Shown: piece after piece, positions 5,624 through 11,404 of the stretch
Layout: every line of letters starts with the position of its first letter
How positions within the stretch are numbered: position 1 is the stretch's first letter
NCBI GenBank assembly: GCA_040756715.1
Contig: JBFLYE010000204.1
Coordinates: 1 to 11,404 of the forward strand
DNA: 11,404 nucleotides
Direction: 5' to 3'
Origin: a bacterium
Lineage (GTDB): Bacteria; UBA9089; UBA9088
Made by a program: the position numbers and the translations under genes
The notes under the pieces: model-generated
What the model was told of the DNA's origin: nothing
Database searches by the model: none
The model's input: only the letters and a program-made list of their open reading frames with translations

Positions 5624-6348
5624 AGGTATTCTTTTTGTTTCTCCTTGTTATATTTGGGCTAAGTAGAATAATCGGGACAAAGAATTTAAGTAGAATAGAA
5701 AGCCTTGAAAGAAAACTAAAAGGGGATTCTAATAACTTAAACGTTATCCTTCCCCTTGCTGAGAGCTATTATAAAAAAGCCATTTATCTTGATGATGTAA
5801 AAGAAAGCTTCCCCTATTTTGAGGGTGCTATCTTCTTATATAAAAGGGCATTTAATATAAACAAAGACCCAAAAACTGCATTTTTATTAGGAAAGGCATA
5901 TTTTAATATAGCTAAATATTTAGACAAGGAAGAGAAAAGCAAATTTTACAAAAATGCAGAGGAAAATTTTTTATTTTCTTATCACAAAGGGTTTGTTGAC
6001 AAGGAGCTATTCATCCTGCTTGGTCATTCCTATTTAATAAATGGTTTCTTTGATAAATCAATAGAATTCTATAAAAAAGCCCTTTTGCTTGCTGAGAAAG
6101 ACCCAATTGTTATTTCAAACCTTGCCTTTTGTTATAAGGAAAAGGGATGCCTTGATAAAGCCTTGTCATACCTAAAAATGATAGAGAAGCCTTTGACTAA
6201 AGAAACATTTATAGACTTACACCTTTCGCTTGGTGAGATATATGAGAGAAAGGGCCTTCTTCTCTTGGCAAGGAAGGAATACCTTATTGTTTTAGAAAAA
6301 GATAAAGATAATAAAAAAGCCTTAAGGGCAATAAAAAGGCTTGACTAG
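5590..6348 (+). CDS. Membrane-anchored TPR protein
   Basis: This is a protein of about 252 residues with an N-terminal hydrophobic segment (VFFLFLLVIFGL, about 13-24) after basic residues, so either a signal anchor or an uncleaved signal. Tetratricopeptide-like helical pairs follow: LGKAYFNIAKYLDKEEKSKFYKNAEE, LLGHSYLINGFFDKSIEFYKKALLLAEKDP, VISNLAFCYKEKGCLDKALSYLKM and LSLGEIYERKGLLLLARKEYLIVLEKDKDN. TPR arrays bind partner proteins; no catalytic motif is visible and the partner is unknown. It overlaps grpE by 34 nt if it starts at 5590. A TTG at 5635, 8 nt after TAAAGG, is a credible alternative start. The ATG at 5554 would run deeper into grpE and seems unlikely. The gene is followed by the tRNA, with no clear terminator between them. 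Confidence 0.7.
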   Translation: MGRRSFAKRGIKVFFLFLLVIFGLSRIIGTKNLSRIESLERKLKGDSNNLNVILPLAESYYKKAIYLDDVKESFPYFEGAIFLYKRAFNINKDPKTAFLLGKAYFNIAKYLDKEEKSKFYKNAEENFLFSYHKGFVDKELFILLGHSYLINGFFDKSIEFYKKALLLAEKDPIVISNLAFCYKEKGCLDKALSYLKMIEKPLTKETFIDLHLSLGEIYERKGLLLLARKEYLIVLEKDKDNKKALRAIKRLD

Positions 6349-6387
6349 CATCCCAGATAATTGTAATTTATAAATCCTAAATTAGAT

Positions 6388-6461
6388 GGCGGTGTAGCTC
6401 AGCGGCTCAGAGCAGACGGCTCATATCCGTAAGGTCGGTGGTTCAAATCCGCCCACCGCTA
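6388..6461 (+). tRNA. tRNA-Met (anticodon CAT), elongator-type
   Basis: A complete cloverleaf of 74 nt. The acceptor GGCGGTG pairs with CACCGCT (last pair G1-U72) and the discriminator is A73. The D stem is GCTC/GAGC, with GG in the loop. The anticodon loop is CTCATAT with anticodon CAT. The T stem is GGTGG/CCGCC, with loop TTCAAAT. CCA is not encoded. G1-U72 and the absence of three consecutive G-C pairs (GGG/CCC) in the anticodon stem argue against initiator tRNA. A lysidine-modified tRNA-Ile2 also has a CAT gene anticodon and cannot be fully excluded. The anticodon stem has only four good pairs, with G27 opposite A43. A possible promoter (TTGACT at 6341-6346) overlaps the end of the TPR gene, but its -10 is poor, so the tRNA may be co-transcribed. 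Confidence 0.9.
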
Positions 6462-6475
6462 GATAAAATAGCGGT
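6455..6475 (+). terminator. Hairpin shared by the tRNA 3' end and the next leader
   Basis: A perfect 7-bp inverted repeat, ACCGCTA (6455-6461) / TAGCGGT (6469-6475), with loop GATAAAA, followed by only TTAA. The left arm is the 3' acceptor strand plus discriminator of the tRNA, so it can pair either inside the tRNA or with the downstream arm. It could act as a weak terminator or 3' processing boundary, and in read-through RNA it would end 4 nt before the ATG at 6480. The T tract is too short for a confident intrinsic terminator. Confidence 0.4.
6464..6469 (+). promoter_or_regulatory. Possible -10 box for the large TPR gene
   Basis: TAAAAT lies in the hairpin loop just after the tRNA, 10 nt before the ATG at 6480, and there is no Shine-Dalgarno sequence. 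A start about 7 nt downstream would give a 3-4 nt leader. The -35 region would fall in the tRNA T arm (GGTTCA at an 18-nt spacing) and is a weak match. Confidence 0.3.
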
Positions 6476-6479
6476 TTAA

Positions 6480-8639
6480 ATGAAGGAACCAGATGATGTC
6501 TTAAGGGAGATAAGGAGGCTTCTTGGTGAGGATATAGAGAAGGTAGAGGAAGAAGAATCTAAAGAAGTAAAAGAAAAACCAAAAATCCAAATTGAAGAAC
6601 CAGAGAAAATAGACAAGCTTCTCTCTGAGATTGAAAAACAAAAAGAGCAGGGTTTTGAAGAAATTCCCAAAGAGCCTCCTTTGGAAATTGTGGAAGAAGA
6701 AAAGCCAATAGAAAAAGAAGAAATTGAGCTTGAAATGCCATCCATTGAGCCACCAGAGGAAGAAGAAATAGCCGAAGAAAAGCCACCAGAAGAAGAGCCT
6801 AAATTTGAGCCCGTTGAACAGGTAGAGATTGAATCTGAAATAGAAAAACCCCTTGAAATATTAGAGCCTCAAGCTCTAATTTCCGAACCTCAAATCCCTA
6901 AACCCGAATCCCAAATCTATGAAGAGCGAGAAGAAATTATTCAGCCCGCATATGAAAATCTAACGTATCCATTAGAGGAGGAATTCAAAGAACCCTCTTT
7001 TAATCTCAAGGAAGAACCAATTGAGGAAGAAGAAAGACCTGTTGAAGAAGAAAAAATTTTAGAGGAGAAAACGATTACAGAGCCAAGCAAGGACCAGGAG
7101 GAAATGAAGGTCCTCCTTAAGGAAAAGAAGGGGGTTTCACCTCCAAAAAGACCTATTAAAATAAATAAAAAATTTGTTTTTATTCCCCTTTTTATCCTTG
7201 GAATAATTGGAATAATCACAGGATATGCCTTTCTTTTCTTACTCCCCAATAAAGAGCTAAAAATTGCTATCTCTAATATAGAAAAACAAAGAATAAAAGA
7301 GGGAGAAAAAGGCTTTGATAAATGGATAAAATTTATCTTCTTAAAAAACCAAAAGATTTTTTTCTTTCATCAGCTTGGCGAGGCATATCTTTCGATAAAC
7401 GATTATAAAAGGGCAGGCTCTATATTTTGGAAGGCTTATGAATTAGACCCAAGCAATCAAAATACGCACAATTATATCCTTTCCTCTACTTTAAAAACAG
7501 AGGGATGGGAAAAGGCAAAGGAAAAAGCAGAGAAAATTCTTTTGAAAGACCCAAGGAGCATTCCCGCACACCTTATTTTATCAAAATACTTAAGTAGAAG
7601 GGGAGAGATAAAAGAGGCAATCTCCTCTCTTGAGAAAGGCTTAAAAGTATCGCCTTCTAATATTTCCCTTATCTCATTCCTTCAAGTTTTATACTTTCAA
7701 GACAAGCAATACAAGAAGCTAATAAGCCTGCACAGATTTTTAATTGACCATCTAAAAAATAACCCACTTAATCCCGATATTGTAGTAAAGGCAGCTGGAT
7801 ATTTTATAGAAAAAGGAGAGCTTAATATAGGGAAACCACCTTTAGAAGAAATATTGAAGGTATATCCAAAAAATATAGGGGCAAGATACCTCCTTTCCCT
7901 TGCTTTACTAAAGGAAGGAAATAAAGAAAAAGCAAAGGAAGGGCTTTCCTCCCTTCTTAAGGATGAAGGTTATCCTCTTGCTTATAACACGCTTGGAGAA
8001 ATATTAAGGGATGAAGGAAAATACATAGATGCCTTATCAGCCTTTTCGCTTGCTATTCTTAAAGACCCTTATTTTGGAAAGGCACATTATAACCTTGCAG
8101 ATACTGCATTCTACAACCTTAATGACTATTCAACAAGCATTAAAGGATACGAGGATGCAAGAGCGAATGGATATATTACCAGCCAATTACCATATAACCT
8201 CGGTGTTTCCTATTACATAAAGGGAAATTATAAAAAGGCAAGGGATTGCTTTGAAATCCTTTCTAAAGATAAAACAATCATCTATAATATTGCTTGTGCT
8301 GATGCCAGGCTTAAAAATTTTAAGGAGGCAAAAGAGGGCTTTGAAGCTGCAGAATCCATCATCAAAGAGGGTTTAAGGGAGAAAATATCAGCAAAAGAGG
8401 AAAAGGGGCTTTACTCCTTTCTTTCTAATATCTATAACAACTTTGGGCTTATTGCTGAATTTTCTAATCTTTCAAGTGAAGCACAGGAAAGGTATTGGGA
8501 TGCAATAAACACAGCAAAGCTTGCTGGTTTTGAGCACAAGGAGGCATTTTTAAATCTTACAAATTTCTTCAATGGAAAACTAAACTCCCTCTCTTTACTT
8601 TCAGATAAATTGGATAAAGAATATATTGTAGCAAAATGA
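6480..8639 (+). CDS. Large TPR protein: Glu-rich N-terminus, one transmembrane helix
   Basis: A 719-residue protein in three parts. Residues 1-215 are low-complexity, rich in Glu, Pro, Lys and Ile, and probably disordered or loosely helical. Residues 216-231 are basic (KEKKGVSPPKRPIKINKK), followed by a transmembrane helix at about 232-255. Residues ~290-700 are tetratricopeptide-type repeats, for example HQLGEAYLSINDYKRAGSIFWKAYELDPSN, YNTLGEILRDEGKYIDALSAFSLAILKDP and YNLGVSYYIKGNYKKARDCFEIL. By the positive-inside rule the acidic part is cytoplasmic and the TPR part lies outside the membrane. No enzymatic motif is seen. It is probably a scaffold, but its partner is unknown. A heptanucleotide-periodic tract lies at 6874-6915. 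The stop overlaps the fdhA start as ATGA, so the two are likely translationally coupled. Confidence 0.75.
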   Translation: MKEPDDVLREIRRLLGEDIEKVEEEESKEVKEKPKIQIEEPEKIDKLLSEIEKQKEQGFEEIPKEPPLEIVEEEKPIEKEEIELEMPSIEPPEEEEIAEEKPPEEEPKFEPVEQVEIESEIEKPLEILEPQALISEPQIPKPESQIYEEREEIIQPAYENLTYPLEEEFKEPSFNLKEEPIEEEERPVEEEKILEEKTITEPSKDQEEMKVLLKEKKGVSPPKRPIKINKKFVFIPLFILGIIGIITGYAFLFLLPNKELKIAISNIEKQRIKEGEKGFDKWIKFIFLKNQKIFFFHQLGEAYLSINDYKRAGSIFWKAYELDPSNQNTHNYILSSTLKTEGWEKAKEKAEKILLKDPRSIPAHLILSKYLSRRGEIKEAISSLEKGLKVSPSNISLISFLQVLYFQDKQYKKLISLHRFLIDHLKNNPLNPDIVVKAAGYFIEKGELNIGKPPLEEILKVYPKNIGARYLLSLALLKEGNKEKAKEGLSSLLKDEGYPLAYNTLGEILRDEGKYIDALSAFSLAILKDPYFGKAHYNLADTAFYNLNDYSTSIKGYEDARANGYITSQLPYNLGVSYYIKGNYKKARDCFEILSKDKTIIYNIACADARLKNFKEAKEGFEAAESIIKEGLREKISAKEEKGLYSFLSNIYNNFGLIAEFSNLSSEAQERYWDAINTAKLAGFEHKEAFLNLTNFFNGKLNSLSLLSDKLDKEYIVAK
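6874..6915 (+). repeat. Degenerate heptanucleotide tract (consensus YYCCNAA)
   Basis: Six 7-nt units: CTCTAAT, TTCCGAA, CCTCAAA, TCCCTAA, ACCCGAA, TCCCAAA. They encode the LISEPQIPKPESQI segment of the acidic region in the large TPR protein. The array is more diverged than those in grpE and fdhA but has the same period. Because the surrounding protein is itself low-complexity, chance contributes more here. Confidence 0.55.
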
Positions 8640-11311
8640 TTGAATTGGTAATTGATGGAAAAAGGATAAAGACAGAACAAGGAAAGAACATTCTTGAGGT
8701 TTGTCTTGATGAAAATATTGATCTTCCAAACCTTTGCTATGATTCCCGTCTTAAAAGCTTTGGTGCCTGTAGGCTATGCCTGGTTGAGGTAGAGCGAGCA
8801 AAGGGCTTCCTTCCAGCCTGCACAACAAGCGCAATTGAAGGAATGGTTGTTAAGACAAACACAGAGAGGCTTTTAGAAATAAGAAAGGAGCTCCTTGAGC
8901 TTATCCTCTCAGACCACCCTGATGACTGCCTTGTTTGTGAAAAGAACGGGGATTGTAAGCTTCAAGAATATGCCTATCAATATGGTGTTAGAAGGGAGAA
9001 ATATTCAGAGAAATTAAGCATCCTAAAGGAAAACAGCCCATATCGGACAAACCCATTTATTGAGAGGGATACGGACAAATGTATTCTATGTGGAAGGTGT
9101 GTAAGAATCTGCGATGAGCTTATGGGAAGGAATGTTTTGGATTTTGCAAATAGGGGGTTTTCTTCTTTAATCACCACAGGCTTGAATAAGCCCCTTGAGG
9201 AGAGCAATTGTGAATTTTGTGGTCAATGTATCTCTACCTGCCCGGTTGGTGCTTTATCTTCAAAGATAAAAAAGAAAGGAAGACATTGGGAGACAAAGAA
9301 AACAAAGACCATCTGTCCATATTGTGGCTGTGGATGTCCGATAATATTAGAGACAAAAGGCAATACAATAATTGATGTTTCATCAAACAACAATCTCTGC
9401 ATAAAGGGAAGGTTTGGGTTTGATTTTGTAAACCACAAGGAGAGGCTGAAAAAACCCTTGATAAGTCAGGGGTCAGGGGTCAGGGGTCAGGGGTCAAAAT
9501 TTAAGGAGGTGGAATGGGGGGAGGCATTGGATTTTGTAGCAAAGAGGTTTTTAAAGATAAAAGAAAAATATGGGGCAGATGCTATGGGTGGGTTTGCTTC
9601 GGCAAAGGTAACCAATGAGGAAAATTTCTTGTTTCAAAAATTTATGAGGGCTGTTTTGCAGACAAACAATGTTGACCATTGTGCAAGGCTATGCCATGCT
9701 TCAACCATGGCTGGTTTAGCAAAATCTTTTGGCTCGGCTGCTATGACAAACACAATCAATGATATAGCTTGCTCTGATTGCATCATTGTCATTGGCTCAA
9801 ATACAACAGAAGCACACCCAATTGTAGGGCTTAAAATAAAGGAGGCGATTAGAGAGGGTGCAAAGCTCATTGTTATAGACCCAAGAAAGATTGAGCTAGT
9901 AGAGCTAGCAAATATATGGTTAAGGCAGAAGCCAGGCACAGATGTTTGCTTGATAAATTGCTTAATGAATGTCATTTTAAAGGAAGGTCTTTATAAGAAG
10001 GATTTTATAAATGAAAGGACGAGTGGATTTAAAGACCTTTGCAAGGCAATTGAAAAATATACCTTAGAATATGGAGAAGAAATTACAGGTTGCAAAAAGG
10101 AACTTATTATTGAAGCAGCAAGGATTTATGGAAAGGCAGAAAGGGCATCAATTATCTATTCAATGGGCATAACCCAGCATACAACAGGTGTGGACAATGT
10201 CCTTTCTTTGGCAAATCTAGTAATGATGACGGGAAATATTGGAAGGGAAGGAACGGGATTAAACCCTTTAAGGGGTCAAAACAATGTCCAGGGTGCTTGT
10301 GATATGGGGTGCTTACCAGACCTTTTACCAGGATACCAAAAAATAGAAGATGAGAAAATAAGGGAAAACTTTGAAAAGGCTTGGAATGTAAAGATTCCAA
10401 CCGAACAGGGTTTAACCCTAACAGAAATGATTGCATCTATTGATATAAAATGCCTCTATATTATGGGAGAAAACCCCCTTTTGTCTGATCCTGATATAAA
10501 CCGTGTAAAAGAGGCTTTTTCAAAAAAGGAATTCATTGTTGTTGCTGATATATTCCTCACAGAGACAGCAGAGCTTGCCGATGTTGTTTTGCCATCTTGT
10601 TCATTTGCCGAAAAGGATGGAACATTTACAAATACAGAGAGGCGTATTCAATTGCTAAATAAGGCTATAGAGCCACCCGGTGAGGCAAAAGCAGATTGGG
10701 AGATAATCCAGATGCTCTCAAATAAAATGGGATACAATATGGAATACAAAGATTCAGGGGAAATTATGAAGGAAATTGCAAGCCTTACACCAATCTATGA
10801 AGGAATATCTCATAAAAGGCTTAAAAATGAAAGTTTGCATTGGCCCTGCCTTAATGTCAATCACCCGGGAACGCCCATTTTGCATCGGGAAAAATTTACA
10901 CGGGGATTAGGATTATTTTGCCCAGTAGAATATAAACCAGCGGCTGAAGAGCCAGATATAGCATACCCATTTATCCTTACCACAGGAAGGATAAGGGAGC
11001 ATTACCATACAGGAACCCTCTCAAGGAGAAGTCTTGCTTTAGATAATTACATAAAAGAGGGATTTGCTGAAATAAACCCAAAAGATGCTAGCAAACTTGG
11101 AATTTTAGATGGAGAAATGGTGAAGGTTTCATCAAGAAGGGGAGAGATAGAGATAAAGGCAAGGATAACCGACATAGTTCCATCGGGTGTTGTCTTTATT
11201 CCATTTCACTTCAGGGAATCACCTGTAAATATATTGACCAATCCATCCCTTGACCCAATAGCAAAGATACCCGAATTTAAGGTATCCGCTGTTAGGATTG
11301 AAGCTCTTTAA
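8636..11311 (+). CDS. fdhA: Formate dehydrogenase catalytic (alpha) subunit, Cys type, NuoG-like N-terminus
   Basis: An 891-residue cytoplasmic-type (no Tat signal) molybdopterin enzyme that interconverts formate and CO2. In order: a [2Fe-2S] ferredoxin domain (Cys34, 45, 48, 62); a His/Cys [4Fe-4S] site (His94, Cys98, 101, 107); two [4Fe-4S] ferredoxin motifs (Cys149-152-155-159 and 192-195-198-202); the [4Fe-4S] site of the catalytic domain (Cys227, 230, 234, 255); and then the bis-MGD domain. Cys353 (codon TGC), followed by His354, is the expected Mo/W ligand, so this is not a selenoprotein. RGQNNVQGACDMG (546-558) and the C-terminal TTGRIREHYHTGTLSRRS are typical of formate dehydrogenases. 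Residues 277-287 (SQGSGVRGQGS) are a repeat-encoded insert. The diaphorase or hydrogenase partner is not in the window. There is no Shine-Dalgarno sequence; it is coupled to the TPR gene by ATGA. Confidence 0.93.
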   Translation: MIELVIDGKRIKTEQGKNILEVCLDENIDLPNLCYDSRLKSFGACRLCLVEVERAKGFLPACTTSAIEGMVVKTNTERLLEIRKELLELILSDHPDDCLVCEKNGDCKLQEYAYQYGVRREKYSEKLSILKENSPYRTNPFIERDTDKCILCGRCVRICDELMGRNVLDFANRGFSSLITTGLNKPLEESNCEFCGQCISTCPVGALSSKIKKKGRHWETKKTKTICPYCGCGCPIILETKGNTIIDVSSNNNLCIKGRFGFDFVNHKERLKKPLISQGSGVRGQGSKFKEVEWGEALDFVAKRFLKIKEKYGADAMGGFASAKVTNEENFLFQKFMRAVLQTNNVDHCARLCHASTMAGLAKSFGSAAMTNTINDIACSDCIIVIGSNTTEAHPIVGLKIKEAIREGAKLIVIDPRKIELVELANIWLRQKPGTDVCLINCLMNVILKEGLYKKDFINERTSGFKDLCKAIEKYTLEYGEEITGCKKELIIEAARIYGKAERASIIYSMGITQHTTGVDNVLSLANLVMMTGNIGREGTGLNPLRGQNNVQGACDMGCLPDLLPGYQKIEDEKIRENFEKAWNVKIPTEQGLTLTEMIASIDIKCLYIMGENPLLSDPDINRVKEAFSKKEFIVVADIFLTETAELADVVLPSCSFAEKDGTFTNTERRIQLLNKAIEPPGEAKADWEIIQMLSNKMGYNMEYKDSGEIMKEIASLTPIYEGISHKRLKNESLHWPCLNVNHPGTPILHREKFTRGLGLFCPVEYKPAAEEPDIAYPFILTTGRIREHYHTGTLSRRSLALDNYIKEGFAEINPKDASKLGILDGEMVKVSSRRGEIEIKARITDIVPSGVVFIPFHFRESPVNILTNPSLDPIAKIPEFKVSAVRIEAL
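9464..9496 (+). repeat. Heptanucleotide array in fdhA (unit RGTCAGG)
   Basis: Four full 7-nt units plus 5 nt (33 nt): AGTCAGG, then three GGTCAGG, then GGTCA. It starts on a first codon position and encodes SQGSGVRGQGS between PLI and KFKEVEW, the linker where the Fe-S subdomain passes into the bis-MGD domain. Related enzymes have only a few residues there. It is a near-copy of the grpE array at 5048-5080, in the same phase. Confidence 0.92.
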
Positions 11312-11363
11312 AATCTTGGTATGTATTTAAAATTTATTCTAAACCTTCTTTTTGAGAAAATTA

Positions 11364-11393
11364 TTGACAAATCTTAAGCCTTTAAGATAAATT
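11364..11393 (+). promoter_or_regulatory. Promoter of a gene beyond the window
   Basis: A perfect -35 TTGACA (11364-11369), an 18-nt spacer and -10 TAAATT (11388-11393), predicting a start near 11400. The spacing equals that of the mdh and lepB promoters. The 9-mer CTTTAAGAT occurs twice, at 11380-11388 and 11396-11404, bracketing the -10 and start and possibly forming an operator. The remaining bases of 11312-11404 show no gene and no clear terminator hairpin. Confidence 0.5.
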
Positions 11394-11404
11394 TACTTTA
11401 AGAT

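Noticed and set aside
6341-6369. TTGACT plus TAATTT (17-nt spacer) as a promoter for the tRNA
   Set aside because: The -10 matches only three of six bases, and the better TATAAA at 6369-6374 is 22 nt from the -35, so this is mentioned only in the tRNA entry.
6476-6745. Minus-strand Ser-rich open frame opposite the acidic part of the large TPR protein
   Set aside because: It is the complement of GAA/GAG-rich codons; the composition fully explains its length and Ser/Phe content.
9692-9694. Selenocysteine at the metal-ligand position of FdhA
   Set aside because: The codon is TGC, an ordinary Cys.
8636-11311. Assignment as NADH-quinone oxidoreductase subunit NuoG
   Set aside because: The N-terminal clusters are shared, but Cys353-His354, the intact catalytic-domain cluster and the C-terminal GRIREHYHTGTLSRRS block mark an active formate dehydrogenase-type bis-MGD enzyme.

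Overview
The window is AT-rich, gene-dense bacterial DNA with almost no intergenic space. It reads as chromosomal sequence from an uncultivated anaerobic lineage. A secreted protein with a FlgD/type IX-like C-terminal domain, a Cys-type formate dehydrogenase, a tungstate-type transporter and period-7 microsatellites inside coding genes are a combination I associate with candidate phyla known from metagenomes. I cannot name the phylum from the sequence alone.

Layout. (1) 1-422 (+) is the 3' end of a secreted protein carrying a C-terminal sorting/FlgD-like domain. (2) 422-718 (+) is gene debris: the first ~26 codons of groEL joined to a frameshifted 3' piece of a clan AA aspartic protease. (3) 747-4295 (-) is a block transcribed leftward: malate dehydrogenase, a class I/II aminotransferase, tungstate-binding lipoprotein TupA and permease TupB. 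No tupC ATPase gene is present. (4) 4296-4379 holds two back-to-back promoters, for malate dehydrogenase (-) and signal peptidase I (+); both place transcription starts almost on the ATG. (5) 4380-6348 (+) is lepB, grpE and a membrane-anchored TPR gene, all overlapping. (6) 6388-6461 is a tRNA-Met(CAT), whose 3' end forms a hairpin with the leader of the next gene. (7) 6480-8639 (+) is a large Glu-rich, single-span TPR protein, coupled by an ATGA overlap to (8) 8636-11311 (+), a five-cluster molybdopterin formate dehydrogenase catalytic subunit. (9) 11312-11404 carries a promoter for a gene beyond the window.

How the parts may fit: tungstate uptake (TupAB) could supply metal to the W/Mo-dependent formate dehydrogenase nearby. 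Malate dehydrogenase and an aspartate-type aminotransferase are consistent with oxaloacetate/aspartate metabolism. LepB and GrpE are housekeeping functions in protein export and folding.

The two most unusual signals are non-genic. First, heptanucleotide tandem arrays sit in frame inside three coding genes, and two of them, in grpE and fdhA, are 33-nt near-copies in the same phase. Second, -10 boxes lie within 6-10 nt of several ATG codons that lack a Shine-Dalgarno sequence, which suggests leaderless mRNAs.
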